Source of the DNA: Haloferax sulfurifontis ATCC BAA-897
GTDB taxonomy: Archaea > Halobacteriota > Halobacteria > Halobacteriales > Haloferacaceae
Direction of reading: 5' to 3'
Assembly: GCF_000337835.1 (NCBI RefSeq)
Contig: NZ_AOLM01000022.1
Location: 1 to 64,000, forward strand
Length of the DNA stretch: 64,000 bases
The notes beneath the pieces were generated by a model that was not told where the DNA came from, searched no databases, and saw only the letters and a program-made list of their open reading frames with translations. The number at the start of each line of letters is the position of its first letter. Within the stretch, counting starts at the first letter, position 1. The position numbers were made by a program, and so were the translations under genes. Shown here piece after piece: positions 34,094 to 43,615 of the stretch.

Positions 34094-35176
34094 ATGGACC
34101 CGCGCATCCGCGAGCACGCACAAACCATCGTCGACCACTCCACGAGCGTCGAGGCCGGCGACAACGTCGTCGTCTCCGCGCCCTCGGTGGCCGAGGACCT
34201 CGTCACGGCCGTCCACGAACTGCTCGGCGACCGCGGCGCGAACGTCGTCGCGATGGACGCGAACCCGCGATTCACCCGCGCGTTCCTCCGCGCCGGCGAC
34301 GACGACTACGAGACGCCCGAGCACGTGCTGGCGCTCTACGAGGAGACCGACGTCATCATCCGCGTCCGCGGCGAGACGAACGCGACCGAACAGAGCGACG
34401 TGCCGCCCGAGACGAACGCCGCGTACAAGCGCGCCTACAAGCCCGTACAGGGCGAGATGCTCTCGAAGCGCTGGTGTCTCACCCAGTACCCCGCGAAGGG
34501 GAGCGCCCAGCTCGCCGGCATGAGCACCGAGACCTACGAGAACTTCGTCTACGACGCCGTCACCCTCGACTGGGACGCGCAGGGCGAACTCCAACAGCAG
34601 TTGGTCGACATCCTCAACGACGGCGACGAAGTGCGCATCAAATCGGGCGACGAGACCGACGTGACGATGAGCATCGCCGGCAACACCGCCATCAACGACA
34701 CGGCCGAGCACAACCTCCCCGGCGGCGAGGTGTTCACCGCGCCCGTGAAAGAGTCCGTGAACGGCGAGGTCTACTTCGACCTGCCGCTGTACCGGCAGGG
34801 CCGCGAAGTCTCCGGCGTCCGCGTCCGCTTCGAGGACGGCGAGGTCGTCGACTACTCCGCCGAGGGCAACGAGGAGGTCTTAGACGGCGTGTTCGACACC
34901 GACGAGGGCGCGCGTTACCTCGGCGAACTCGGCATCGGCATGAACCGCAGTATCGACCAGTTCACCTACAACATGCTGTTCGACGAGAAGATGGGCGACA
35001 CCGTCCACATGGCCGTCGGCTCGGCGTACCCCGAGACGGTCGGCGCGGACAACGAGCTCAACGAGAGCGCCGAGCACGTGGACATGATCGTCGATATGTC
35101 CGAAGACTCGGTCATCGAGGTCGACGGCGAGGTCGTCCAGCGAAACGGCACGTTCGTCTTCGAAGACGGGTTCTGA
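34094..35176 (+). CDS. M29-family aminopeptidase
   Basis: A 360-residue protein of the AmpS/AmpT/AmpII family of zinc or cobalt aminopeptidases. It shows DPRIREHAQTIVDHSTSVEA and GDNVVVSAPSVAEDLV at the N-terminus, MLSKRWCLTQYPA in the middle, and a C-terminal metal region NLPGGEVFTAPVKESVNGEV, ELGIGMNRSIDQFTYNML, FDEKMGDTVHMAVGSAYPET. Archaeal members cut N-terminal residues from peptides in the cytosol. ATG 34094 fits the conserved N-terminus. Confidence 0.9.
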   Translation: MDPRIREHAQTIVDHSTSVEAGDNVVVSAPSVAEDLVTAVHELLGDRGANVVAMDANPRFTRAFLRAGDDDYETPEHVLALYEETDVIIRVRGETNATEQSDVPPETNAAYKRAYKPVQGEMLSKRWCLTQYPAKGSAQLAGMSTETYENFVYDAVTLDWDAQGELQQQLVDILNDGDEVRIKSGDETDVTMSIAGNTAINDTAEHNLPGGEVFTAPVKESVNGEVYFDLPLYRQGREVSGVRVRFEDGEVVDYSAEGNEEVLDGVFDTDEGARYLGELGIGMNRSIDQFTYNMLFDEKMGDTVHMAVGSAYPETVGADNELNESAEHVDMIVDMSEDSVIEVDGEVVQRNGTFVFEDGF

Positions 35177-35428
35177 CCCGGCCGGCGGCGCGCCGCCCGA
35201 CTACGAACAACTCGCAACATTTCGCCTCCAGTTTATCGCCCGGAGAATCGACTCGCGTCGTCGGTTTTTCCAGTCGAAACGGAAGCCTCCGAGCGGTCGC
35301 CGAAATCGGCACCGAGACGCGGGGACGGATTCGGTCTGTCTCGACCGAAATCCGCGGGCTCTCCAGTCGAAGCGATGCCCTTCCGTCTATAGACAGGCGT
35401 GTGACAACAGCACACAGATCCCAGTAGG

Positions 35429-35435
35429 TTTATTT
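35429..35435 (+). promoter_or_regulatory. TATA box for the 50-residue zinc ribbon gene
   Basis: TTTATTT ends 24 bases before ATG 35460, the spacing of leaderless haloarchaeal transcripts. The rest of the 283-base space from 35177 holds nothing I can identify. Confidence 0.45.
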
Positions 35436-35459
35436 CGAATAGTCGACGAACACGAACCG

Positions 35460-35612
35460 ATGCCAGCGGTCCAGTGCCGGGAGTGTGGACGCGACGTGGC
35501 GGTCCACGAGATAGAAACGGCGACCACGACGACGCCCGACGGCTTCGAGACGAGATATCGGTGTCCCTACTGCGACTCCGAGATGCGCGACGTAAAAACG
35601 CGAATCGTCTGA
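35460..35612 (+). CDS. 50-residue zinc ribbon microprotein
   Basis: ATG 35460 opens MPAVQCRECGRDVAVHEIET, then a Thr-rich loop and RCPYCDSEMRDVKTRIV. Two CxxC knuckles (C6-x2-C9 and C35-x2-C38) form a complete zinc ribbon. H. volcanii is known to express many such proteins of 60 residues or less. It ends five bases before the end of the convergent lrp gene. The role is unknown; proximity to Lrp and glnA may be chance. Confidence 0.75.
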   Translation: MPAVQCRECGRDVAVHEIETATTTTPDGFETRYRCPYCDSEMRDVKTRIV

Positions 35613-35617
35613 CGGCG

Positions 35618-36076
35618 TTACTCTTCGAGGTCGAGGTCGAACTGCTCGTTTTCGGTGACAGCGTTGAGCACGACCGACGTGTTGGACTCGCGGATGTCCG
35701 CGTCGGTGAGCAGTTTCTTGATCTGCGTGTTCATGCCGTCGGTGTCGCGGAACTTGCCGATGGCGATGATGTCGTAGTCGCCGGTGACCTCGTACACCGA
35801 AATCATCTGCTTTTCCGCGCGGAGGCGCTCTGTGATTTCGGGGAGCGCGGAGCCCTCGACTTTCAGTTGGATGACGGCGGTCACGTCGTAGCCGAGCGCG
35901 TCGTAGTTCACCCGCGGCGTGTAGCCCTCGATGACGCCTTCGTCTTCGAGGTCTCGCAGGTGATTCGAGACGGTCGTCACCGACACGTCGAGTTCTTCGG
36001 CGAGGCTTCGCAGGCTCGCTCGACCGTCACCGAGGAGCGCGTTGATGAGCTTCGCGTCGAGGTTTTCGTACGTCAT
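35618..36076 (-). CDS. lrp: Lrp/AsnC family transcription regulator
   Basis: A 152-residue regulator. The helix-turn-helix is at residues 20-45: [20 protein letters not shown]. The RAM effector domain follows ([36 protein letters not shown]) and would bind an amino acid. It is transcribed away from glnA, and the 126-base shared region contains three AATTC-type half-sites. In archaea Lrp proteins control amino acid and glutamine synthesis; control of glnA and of itself is a reasonable inference. Confidence 0.9.
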   Translation of the reverse strand: MTYENLDAKLINALLGDGRASLRSLAEELDVSVTTVSNHLRDLEDEGVIEGYTPRVNYDALGYDVTAVIQLKVEGSALPEITERLRAEKQMISVYEVTGDYDIIAIGKFRDTDGMNTQIKKLLTDADIRESNTSVVLNAVTENEQFDLDLEE

Positions 36077-36103
36077 TACATCCAGAGACCGTCCGAGGGC
36101 ATT

Positions 36104-36148
36104 AGAATTTTACGAATATCCAATTCTGTGGCACACCGCGGGGAATTG
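36104..36148. promoter_or_regulatory. Candidate Lrp operator with three AATTC half-sites
   Basis: AGAATT (36104-36109) faces AATTCT (36122-36127), and CAATTC (36121-36126) faces GAATTG (36143-36148). The centres are 18 and 21 bases apart, about two helix turns, as for Lrp octamers. It lies between lrp and glnA and upstream of the glnA TATA box. Assignment to Lrp is inference. Confidence 0.4.
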
Positions 36149-36165
36149 CATTAAGCGGAAAGGTC

Positions 36166-36171
36166 TTTATA
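36166..36171 (+). promoter_or_regulatory. TATA box of glnA
   Basis: TTTATA lies 31 bases before ATG 36203, preceded by purine-rich GCGGAAAGG that fits the BRE. The transcript would start close to the start codon. Confidence 0.6.
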
Positions 36172-36202
36172 GTGCGGGTGTTCGAATCGCGTGTTCAGGA
36201 AA

Positions 36203-37573
36203 ATGACGGAAGACAACGCACTCACCGACGGCGGCCTGAGCGACGAGGCACAGTCGGTCATCGACGAGATCGAAGAGAAGAATGTCGACTTCCTCCGACT
36301 GCAGTTCACCGACATTCTCGGAACGGTCAAAAACGTCTCCATCCCGGCCTCGCAGGCCGAGAAGGCGTTCACCGAGGGCATCTACTTCGACGGTTCCTCC
36401 ATCGACGGCTTCGTGCGCATTCAGGAGTCCGACATGCGCCTCGAGCCCGACCCGTCGACGTTCGCCGTCCTCCCGTGGCGGAAGAAGGAAAACAGCGCCG
36501 CAGGCCGTCTCATCTGTGACGTGTTCAACACGTCCACCGGCGAGCCCTTCAGCGGCGACCCGCGTGGCGTCCTCAAGCGCGCCATCGCCCGCGCCGAAGA
36601 CCTCGGCTATGACGTGAACGTCGCCCCCGAACCGGAGTTCTTCCTGTTCGAAGAAGACGAAAACGGCCGCGCGACGACCGTCACGAACGACGCCGGCGGC
36701 TACTTCGACCTCGCGCCGAAGGACCTCGCGTCCGACGTGCGCCGCGACATCATCTACGGCCTCGAAAGTATGGGCTTCGACATCGAAGCCTCGCACCACG
36801 AGGTCGCCGAGGGTCAACACGAGATTAACTTCACGTACGACGACGCCCTCTCGACGGCCGACAACGTCGCGACGTTCCGGTCCGTCGTCCGCGCCATCGC
36901 GTCCGAACACGACCTCCACGCGACGTTCATGCCCAAGCCCATCCCGCGCATCAACGGCTCCGGTATGCACACGCACATCTCGCTGTTCCAGGACGGCGAG
37001 AACGCGTTCCACGACGGCGACGACGAGTTCGACCTGAGCGACACGGCCAAGAGCTTCGTCGCGGGCATCCTCGAACACGCGCCCGCGATCACGGCGGTCG
37101 CCGACCCGACGGTCAACTCCTACAAGCGCCTCGTCCCCGGCTACGAAGCGCCGGTCTACATCGCGTGGTCCGACCGCAACCGCTCGGCGCTCATCCGCAA
37201 GCCGGCCGCCCGCACGCCGGCCGCCTCGCGTATCGAGGCCCGCTTCCCCGACCCGTCCTGTAACCCGTACCTCGCGTTCGCCGCGCTCATCCACGCCGGT
37301 CTCGACGGCGTCGAAAAGGACCTCGACTGCCCCGACCCGGTCCGCGAGAACATCTACGAGTTCGACGAGGAAAAGCGCGAAGAGTACGGCATCGAGACGC
37401 TCCCGAAGGACCTCGGCGGCGCCGTCGACGCCCTCGAAGAGGACGAAGTCATCCAGGACGCCCTGGGCGACCACGTCTACGAGAAGTTCGTCGAAGCCAA
37501 GCGCTCCGAGTTCAAGGACTACCTCGTCGACGTCTCCCAGTGGGAGCTCGACCGGTACCTCGAGACGTTCTAA
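36203..37573 (+). CDS. glnA: Glutamine synthetase type I
   Basis: A 456-residue glutamine synthetase that makes glutamine from glutamate, ammonia and ATP. Seen: [16 protein letters not shown] and [19 protein letters not shown] in the beta-Grasp domain, [12 protein letters not shown], the metal site [38 protein letters not shown] and the substrate loop [20 protein letters not shown]. The adenylylation tyrosine segment of bacterial type I-beta enzymes is not present, so control is probably by feedback, GlnK or Lrp. GTG 36191 is in frame four codons upstream, but ATG 36203 fits better. Confidence 0.96.
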   Translation: MTEDNALTDGGLSDEAQSVIDEIEEKNVDFLRLQFTDILGTVKNVSIPASQAEKAFTEGIYFDGSSIDGFVRIQESDMRLEPDPSTFAVLPWRKKENSAAGRLICDVFNTSTGEPFSGDPRGVLKRAIARAEDLGYDVNVAPEPEFFLFEEDENGRATTVTNDAGGYFDLAPKDLASDVRRDIIYGLESMGFDIEASHHEVAEGQHEINFTYDDALSTADNVATFRSVVRAIASEHDLHATFMPKPIPRINGSGMHTHISLFQDGENAFHDGDDEFDLSDTAKSFVAGILEHAPAITAVADPTVNSYKRLVPGYEAPVYIAWSDRNRSALIRKPAARTPAASRIEARFPDPSCNPYLAFAALIHAGLDGVEKDLDCPDPVRENIYEFDEEKREEYGIETLPKDLGGAVDALEEDEVIQDALGDHVYEKFVEAKRSEFKDYLVDVSQWELDRYLETF

Positions 37574-37707
37574 GCGTCGCGCACGCCTCACACCGATTTT
37601 TCTTTCGCGCCCGCTCGCCGGAGAGCGACGGCGCCCGGTGTCGCAGTCGGCGAGAAAAACCGGAAGTGACACGAGCCGAACGCGAATAACAGCCCGAAAA
37701 CGCGGCC

Positions 37708-38673
37708 TCAGTCGGCCCGCAGGGACGCCCCGTCGCCGAGTCCGAGACGGTCGTACGCCCGCGGCGCGACGAGGATAAAGGCGACCACCGCCGCGGTGGC
37801 GAGCACCGTCACCGGAATCGAGGCGTCGACCACGTCGACGCCGACCCAGAGGCCGCCCGCGCCGAGGAACGCGACGAGCGCGACCGGCGGCGACAACGTC
37901 GGCAGTGACTCGTGGTCGGCGAGCCGCGTCCAACCGGCGAGGCCGCCGAGCGACCCGCCGAGCGCCGCCGCGGCGTTTTCGGTGTGCCCGGAGGGACCCG
38001 TGGCGAACACCACCGCGAGCGCGAGGACGCTGAGGCCGGCCGAAATAGCGAACAGCCGCGCCGGGTCGAGGTGGCCGGCCGCGTCGGGGTCGTCCGCGCC
38101 GGCGACGAGAAAGACCGCTTTCAGGAAGCCGAGTCCGAGGAGGACGCCGACCGCGACGTCGACGCCGTAGTGGACGCCGAGGAAGAGACGCGAGAGCGAG
38201 ACGGTGCCGACGACGACTGCCGCGGCGACGAGTCGGCGGCGGCGGTCCCACAGGTCGAGAAGCGAGACCGCCGCCCCGTAGACGACCGTGGTCCCGAGGG
38301 CGTGCCCGCTCGGGAAGCCGAAGCCGTCGTCTGTCGTGAACGAGACGAACAGGTCCGAAAGCGGCGACGGCCACGCGGGCGCGTCGGCGACGGCCGCTGT
38401 CGGCGGTCGCGGCAGGGCGAAACCGACTTTCAGCGCCGTGACGAGCGCCAGCGACCCGAGCGCGAGGCCGACGAAGGAGGCCGCGGTCCGCCGCGGTCGC
38501 GCCGTGACTCGGGGGCGGCAGAGCCAGTACAGCGAGGTGAACGCGACGAAGTAGAACCACTGGTCGCCGAGCTGGGTGACGAGACCGAACAGGAAGACCA
38601 GCGCGTCCGGTGCCTGCGCAAGGGCGTTTTCGCCGAACCCGCGGGTCTGAAGCGAAAGCGCGAACCGGAACAT
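37708..38673 (-). CDS. PAP2-family membrane phosphatase
   Basis: A 321-residue multi-pass protein with the three phosphatase motifs: KVGFALPRP, FPSGHA and SRLFLGVHYGVDV. They lie on loops between helices, as in type 2 phosphatidic acid phosphatases and undecaprenyl-diphosphate phosphatases. A C-terminal extension of about 140 residues holds four to five more helices, making it longer than the usual 200-residue enzyme. A likely role is removal of phosphate from lipids such as dolichyl phosphates. It ends one base from the BrkB gene, so they are co-transcribed. Confidence 0.88.
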   Translation of the reverse strand: MFRFALSLQTRGFGENALAQAPDALVFLFGLVTQLGDQWFYFVAFTSLYWLCRPRVTARPRRTAASFVGLALGSLALVTALKVGFALPRPPTAAVADAPAWPSPLSDLFVSFTTDDGFGFPSGHALGTTVVYGAAVSLLDLWDRRRRLVAAAVVVGTVSLSRLFLGVHYGVDVAVGVLLGLGFLKAVFLVAGADDPDAAGHLDPARLFAISAGLSVLALAVVFATGPSGHTENAAAALGGSLGGLAGWTRLADHESLPTLSPPVALVAFLGAGGLWVGVDVVDASIPVTVLATAAVVAFILVAPRAYDRLGLGDGASLRAD

Positions 38674-38674
38674 C

Positions 38675-40012
38675 TCAGCCGCGGCGTTCGCGAACCGCGT
38701 CGACGGCGCGGCCGGGGAGACCGAGCGCGTTCAGGCCGATGCCGAAGATGACGAACAGGACGTAGAGCCCGAGCGTCGACAGGAAGATGATGAGCATGGC
38801 GACGACCGCGATGAAGTCCGACTGGAGGTAGTAGAACGCGCCGAGCGTGAGGACGACGCCGTAGCCGAGCACGAGATACGGGCCCCAGCCGCGGGCCTTG
38901 CCGCGGCGCATCCGCCGACGGACGTAGCGCTTCAACTCGGCTTCGAGCTTGGGCTTTTCGACCGTCCGGTCGGTCACGTCGTCCTCGAACGCGTCGAGGT
39001 CGGCCCGGAGTTCCTCGACCTGCGATTCCAGCTCCTCGATGTCGGGAGCGCCGCGCGGGGAGACGGACGCGCCGGTCTCCGCGTCGCCGGCGTCGTCCGT
39101 CCGCGGCCCATCGGTGTCTCCTCGGTCGTCGCTCATATCCGTACGAGCGTCATGTCGGCCTCCCGTATGTTGTACCTGCCGGTCCACTCCGGGTGGTCCC
39201 CCCGGCGGGTCACGCGGTTCCGCGGGCGACGCGTCGTCGCCGACCCCCGCGAGGACCGCGTTGACGACCGCGCCCGAAAGCAGGATGAGCCCCGAAAAGT
39301 AGAACCACGTCACGAGCAACAGGAGCGTCCCGAGCGCGCCCGCGACCGACGCGCCGGCCACCGACGCGTAGACGCCGAATCCGACCCCGAGGAGCGTCCA
39401 GCCGACGGCCGCGAAGACGGTTCCCGGAACGACCTGCCGCGGCGAGAGGTCGGCGTCGGGAAAGACGTAGTACAGCGGGAAGAACGCCGCACACAGCGTG
39501 AGAAGCAACAGAATCGGCGAGAGCAGTTGGATGAACGGCACGTCGAGCAGGCCGAGGAGCGCGGTCAGCACCGCGACGCCGATGGTGCCGACGCCGATGC
39601 TGGCGAGGGCGATGGTGCCGTCGCGGAGCTGGTCGAGGAGGCCGCCCGCCTCCGAGCCGTAGATGCGCGAGAAGGCGATGTCGAGGCCGCGGAAAAGCTT
39701 CAGCGCCCCCCAGACCGTCAAGGCGAGGCTCACCGCCCCGACGCTACCCTGTCCGGTTCGGTCCGCGAGGGCCTCCTCGACGAGGCCCTGTCCGGTCGGG
39801 ACGAGATACTGCTCGACGAGCGTCTGGAGTTGGGCCTGCAACTCCGCGCCGCCGACCGCGGTGGCGATGACGACGCCGAGCACGAGAAGCGGAATCAGCG
39901 AGACGAGCGCGTAGTACGAGATGCTGGCCGCGAGAAACGAGATTTCCTTCTCCCGAATCGTGTCGACGACGGCCCGTGCGACGGGGACGGCGGTTCGAAT
40001 CGTGGCGCTCAC
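38675..40012 (-). CDS. YihY/BrkB membrane protein fused to a coiled-coil membrane domain
   Basis: A 445-residue protein with GTG start. Residues 1-262 are a normal YihY/BrkB domain with six helices (EKEISFLAASISYYALVSLI, ALKLFRGLDIAFSRIYG, VTWFYFSGLILLSGAVVNAV). An acidic linker (260-330) and a short coiled coil (IEELESQVEELRADLDAFED) follow, then a basic segment (RRRMRRGKARGWG) and two helices at 375-430. The second half begins MSDDRGDTD and looks like an originally separate protein. Function unknown; BrkB itself was once wrongly called ribonuclease BN. Confidence 0.86.
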   Translation of the reverse strand: MSATIRTAVPVARAVVDTIREKEISFLAASISYYALVSLIPLLVLGVVIATAVGGAELQAQLQTLVEQYLVPTGQGLVEEALADRTGQGSVGAVSLALTVWGALKLFRGLDIAFSRIYGSEAGGLLDQLRDGTIALASIGVGTIGVAVLTALLGLLDVPFIQLLSPILLLLTLCAAFFPLYYVFPDADLSPRQVVPGTVFAAVGWTLLGVGFGVYASVAGASVAGALGTLLLLVTWFYFSGLILLSGAVVNAVLAGVGDDASPAEPRDPPGGPPGVDRQVQHTGGRHDARTDMSDDRGDTDGPRTDDAGDAETGASVSPRGAPDIEELESQVEELRADLDAFEDDVTDRTVEKPKLEAELKRYVRRRMRRGKARGWGPYLVLGYGVVLTLGAFYYLQSDFIAVVAMLIIFLSTLGLYVLFVIFGIGLNALGLPGRAVDAVRERRG

Positions 40013-40097
40013 GTATCACGGAAACGACACGGGAGGCAAAGAAGTTACCCGCCGACGCGGCCGCGTGACTCGGTTACGGCCGCTGGCCGTTGCCTCG

Positions 40098-41228
40098 TCA
40101 GGCCTCGGGGTCGAGCGCGGCGGTCGCCTCGCGTATCTCAGCGACCGTCGCGTCGGTCTTGAACGCGGTGCCGTGGTAGTGGGCGGCCGTGGCGTCGTAG
40201 CCGGCCTCGCGGAGGGTTTCGAGGAACGTCTCCATCTTCGAGGCCGACCGGCCCCAGAGCTTACAGAGGCGGTGCTGGTCGAAGTGGGTCGGCGTGTCGA
40301 GTTCGACCGCGAGCGTGTCGAGGAGTTTGCGGGCGCGCTTCGCGGTGCCGAAGTCCTCGGTCACCTCGTCGCGGACGGCCTCGGCGAACGCCGGCTCGGA
40401 GACGGGGCCGAGCCAGATGGGGCCGGCTTCGAGAATCCGGGTCGACCCGCAGTTGGCGCACGACTCGGGCGGGTGGGCGATGAGCGAGTACTCCGCCTCG
40501 CGGTGGAGGCAGTCCTCGCAGTGGTAGACGAACCCGGTCGATTCGAGGAGTTCGTCGGCCTTCGTCGCCCGCTCGTCGAGTTCGAGATACGCCCGCGCGT
40601 AGTGGCGCGTCGCGTGCGAGAGAATCGGGACGGCGGCCTTGTCGTAGCGGGCGGCGGTGCGGACCATCGCGCCGAGGAGCGTCCGAAGCCCCATCTCGGG
40701 GTGGTAGTCGGTGTTCTGCGGGAGACAGCCGTACTTCCGGATGCCGCTTTTCTGGTGTGCGCCGCACAGCGGGGCGGTGTCCGTGGCGGTGACGCAGACG
40801 AGGTCGCGGGTGTTTGCGAACGCGGGGTCGGCGAAGGGCATCGGCGTGCCGAAGGGGTCGAGGTCGACCACGTCGAAGACCGAGTCGTACATGAGGGCGT
40901 TGGCGTTGCGGTGGACCGCCTCGCCGCCGTTGCCGGCGCGGTCGAGGTTCGACTGGGCGAGTTCGACGGCGTCGGTGTCGAGGTCGGCGCAGGTCACGTC
41001 GTAGCCCTCGGCGGCGGCGCGGACGCCCCGGATGCCCGAGGCGGCCATCGCGTCGAGGTAGCTCTCGGCGCGGGGTTCGCGCTCGCGGAAGGCGCGGAGG
41101 ACGGCCGCGGTGATGTCCCGGTTCAACTCCTGTGTGGGGTTGTAGAAGACATCGTCGCCGGTCCCCGCGGACGCCCCGTCGCGGGCGTCGGGAACCTCGA
41201 TTTCGACGCCTCCCTCGCTCACGTGCAT
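40098..41228 (-). CDS. trm1: tRNA (guanine26-N2)-dimethyltransferase Trm1
   Basis: A 376-residue SAM enzyme that dimethylates G26 of tRNAs. It shows the Trm1 signatures [67 protein letters not shown] and a zinc region CEDCL with CANCG. The C-terminal helical domain ([20 protein letters not shown]) is complete. ATG 41228 is placed before the conserved [11 protein letters not shown]. Divergent from the SWIM gene. Confidence 0.94.
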   Translation of the reverse strand: MHVSEGGVEIEVPDARDGASAGTGDDVFYNPTQELNRDITAAVLRAFREREPRAESYLDAMAASGIRGVRAAAEGYDVTCADLDTDAVELAQSNLDRAGNGGEAVHRNANALMYDSVFDVVDLDPFGTPMPFADPAFANTRDLVCVTATDTAPLCGAHQKSGIRKYGCLPQNTDYHPEMGLRTLLGAMVRTAARYDKAAVPILSHATRHYARAYLELDERATKADELLESTGFVYHCEDCLHREAEYSLIAHPPESCANCGSTRILEAGPIWLGPVSEPAFAEAVRDEVTEDFGTAKRARKLLDTLAVELDTPTHFDQHRLCKLWGRSASKMETFLETLREAGYDATAAHYHGTAFKTDATVAEIREATAALDPEA

Positions 41229-41264
41229 ACCCGCAGTCGCCCGCGCGGGCGGAAACCGGTTGCG

Positions 41265-41717
41265 ATGCGGTTGTGCGACGCGATTGTGCGACGCGATTGC
41301 GACGCGATTGCGGCGGTCGGTCCACCCCGCGGCATCGAATGCGTTTTCACCGCCACCGACGAAGTCGGCGGCGTGGACCCGGCCGACGACTGGCGAGCGG
41401 CGCTCGCGGAGACCGGGCGACTCTCGCCGACCATCGTGCAGGCCATCGTCGACGCCCACGGCGACCGGGGCGTCACGGCCATCGAGGCCGTCTCCGAGCG
41501 ACGGGTGAAGCGCTACCGCGACTTCGACGTGGTCGTCGGCTACGACGACGAGTACGTGGTCGAAGACCGGGGCTGTACCTGCAAGGACTCCCAGTACAAC
41601 CTCGACCCCGACGAGGGCGAGCGCTGTTGGCACGTCCTCGCGGTCGACGTGGCCGAGGCGCTCGGCGAACTCGACCACCACGACATGTGGTACTCCGACG
41701 TGCGGGAATTTCTGTAA
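41265..41717 (+). CDS. SWIM zinc-finger protein
   Basis: About 150 residues from ATG 41265. The SWIM motif CxCxnCxH is seen as [20 protein letters not shown] near the C-terminus, preceded by [19 protein letters not shown] domains bind DNA or protein partners. The N-terminus is uncertain since its first 15 codons lie in a slipped tandem repeat; GTG 41373 is the next plausible start (114 residues). Good third-base GC runs from about 41340, so translation probably begins before 41373. Confidence 0.72.
   Translation: MRLCDAIVRRDCDAIAAVGPPRGIECVFTATDEVGGVDPADDWRAALAETGRLSPTIVQAIVDAHGDRGVTAIEAVSERRVKRYRDFDVVVGYDDEYVVEDRGCTCKDSQYNLDPDEGERCWHVLAVDVAEALGELDHHDMWYSDVREFL
41271..41307 (+). repeat. Short tandem repeat at the start of the SWIM gene
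   Basis: The unit ttgtgcgacgcga occurs at 41271-41283 and 41284-41296, then a shortened ttgcgacgcga at 41297-41307. Unit lengths 13, 13 and 11 are not multiples of three. Confidence 0.9.
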
Positions 41718-41821
41718 CCACACTTCTCAACGACGCGCCCGTTCGGCCGTTCGGCCCGTCGCCGCGCCGCGGGAACGACCACAATCCTTTCCGAACCCCG
41801 CCGCGAACCTCGGCCCAACGG

Positions 41822-42649
41822 ATGGCTGATTTCGACCTCTCTATCGACGAAAAGCGGGTGTACGCGGACAAGTCCGGCAAGCAGACGGTGTACGTCGCCG
41901 CGGGCGTCGGGGTCGTGACCGTCGACGTCTCCGACGACCTCGTCGGCGGCTTCCGCATCGACCGCCGGTGTACCGCGCGGGACGCCGCCGGGTCGCCCGG
42001 GGAAGTCGCCGTCGCCACCGACGAGGACGTGTTGCTCGTGCAGGGCGGCGACTACCACGAACTCGACTTCGGCCCCGCGACGGCCGTCGGCTTCCACCGG
42101 AATCGCGTCGTCGCCGCCGACGATGCAGGGCGCGTCGCCCGCTTCGACGAGTCCGGGTGGGCCGACCTCGGCGCGGTCGGTGCGGTCCGCGCCCTCGACG
42201 GGAGCCTCGTCGCGGCCGAAGACGGCGTCTACCGCGTCGGCGACGACGGCCTCTCGCACGTCGGCCTCGACGACGTGAACGGCGTTTCCGACCCCGCGGG
42301 CCGCCTCGGCGGCGACTCGGGGACCCCGCTCGCCGCGACCGACTCGGGGCTGTACGCGCTCGGCAACGGCTGGATGGACGCGCTCGACGGGGCGTTTTCG
42401 GCGGTCGCGTCGATGCCGGACGGCCGCGCCCACGCGGTCGGCCCGGACGGCGTCGTCGCGCGAGACGCCGAGTCGGGGACGTGGGAGGCCGCGCCGATTC
42501 CGCTGGACGAGACGGTCGTCGCGCTCGCTCACGACGCCCGCGCCGCCTACGCCGTCACCGACGCGGGGAGCTTCTGCGTCCGACTGACCGGGGGCGACTG
42601 GCGGACGCAGGTGCTCGGGTTAGACACGGTCGGCGTCGCGGTGCGCTGA
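41822..42649 (+). CDS. HVO_0234-type beta-propeller protein
   Basis: A 275-residue protein matching the haloarchaeal HVO_0234 family, a beta-propeller of unknown function. It begins MADFDLSIDEKRVYADKSGK and has repeated blades, for example TVYVAAGVGVVTVDVSDDLV, VAVATDEDVLLVQGGDYHEL, VVAADDAGRVARFDESGWAD, and SLVAAEDGVYRVGDDGLSHV. No signal peptide, so it is cytoplasmic. It is followed by prs with a 60-base gap. Confidence 0.9.
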   Translation: MADFDLSIDEKRVYADKSGKQTVYVAAGVGVVTVDVSDDLVGGFRIDRRCTARDAAGSPGEVAVATDEDVLLVQGGDYHELDFGPATAVGFHRNRVVAADDAGRVARFDESGWADLGAVGAVRALDGSLVAAEDGVYRVGDDGLSHVGLDDVNGVSDPAGRLGGDSGTPLAATDSGLYALGNGWMDALDGAFSAVASMPDGRAHAVGPDGVVARDAESGTWEAAPIPLDETVVALAHDARAAYAVTDAGSFCVRLTGGDWRTQVLGLDTVGVAVR

Positions 42650-42709
42650 CACGCGACGCGGCTGAACGCAACGAAAAGCGGTTTTACCCCCCACGAGAGA
42701 CGAACGGGT

Positions 42710-43561
42710 ATGCTCGTACCCGGCGCATCCTCGCAGGCACTCGCGGCCGCGCTCGCTTCCGAACTCGGCGAGTCGCTCGCGGCCGTCGAGTACGACCGCT
42801 TCCCCGACGGCGAGACGCTGGCCGCGGTCCCCGGTTTCGACGCCGACGCCGCCACCATCGTCGCCAGCACCGCCAGCAACGACGCCTACGTCGAACTGCT
42901 CCAACTGCAGGACGCCGTCCGCGAGGCCGGCGCGTCGGCGGTCACGACGGTCATCCCGTACATGGGCTACGCCCGACAGGACAAGGCGTTCGAGGCCGGC
43001 CACCCGGTTTCGGCCCGCGCGGTCGCCCGCGCCGTGAGCACGACGACCGACCGCGTCGTGCTCGTCAACCCCCACGAGGACGCCGTCGCCGACTTCTTCG
43101 ACGCGCCCGTCGACGTCGTCGACGCCGCCGGGCGGCTCGCCGAACCGCTCCCCGAACTCGACGACCCGCTGTTTCTGTCGCCCGACTCGGGGGCCATCGG
43201 CATCGCAGAGACCGTCCGCGACGCCTACGGCGAGGGCGAGACCGACTACTTCGAGAAGGTGCGCCACTCCGGGACCGACGTGGAAATCACGCCGAGCGAC
43301 GCCGATTTCGAGGGCCGCGACGTGGTCATCACCGACGACATCATCGCCACCGGGTCGACCATGAGCGAGGCAGTCGGGGTCCTCGCCGACGGCGGCGCGA
43401 AGCGCGTCTTCTGTGCGACCGTCCACCCGCTTTTGGCTCGCAACGCCCGCACGAAACTCGCGCGCGCCGGCATCGAGCGCGTCGTCGGCACCGACACCAT
43501 CGAGCGCGACGTGAGCGAGGTGTCCGTCGCGCCCGCTCTCGTCGACGAACTCGAACGGTAG
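42710..43561 (+). CDS. prs: Ribose-phosphate pyrophosphokinase
   Basis: A 283-residue enzyme that makes PRPP from ribose 5-phosphate and ATP for purine, pyrimidine and histidine synthesis. Motifs: YDRFPDGETLAAVPG, TTVIPYMGYARQDKAF, VNPHEDAVADFF, LFLSPDSGAIGIAE and the PRPP loop VVITDDIIATGSTMSEA. Shorter than bacterial enzymes, as for class III archaeal forms. Clustered with the propeller gene and a small membrane protein. Confidence 0.94.
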   Translation: MLVPGASSQALAAALASELGESLAAVEYDRFPDGETLAAVPGFDADAATIVASTASNDAYVELLQLQDAVREAGASAVTTVIPYMGYARQDKAFEAGHPVSARAVARAVSTTTDRVVLVNPHEDAVADFFDAPVDVVDAAGRLAEPLPELDDPLFLSPDSGAIGIAETVRDAYGEGETDYFEKVRHSGTDVEITPSDADFEGRDVVITDDIIATGSTMSEAVGVLADGGAKRVFCATVHPLLARNARTKLARAGIERVVGTDTIERDVSEVSVAPALVDELER

Positions 43562-43615
43562 CAGACCACACACTCTCTCGAAACGGTTTTGCCGGTCCCC
43601 GCATCTCGGGATAGT

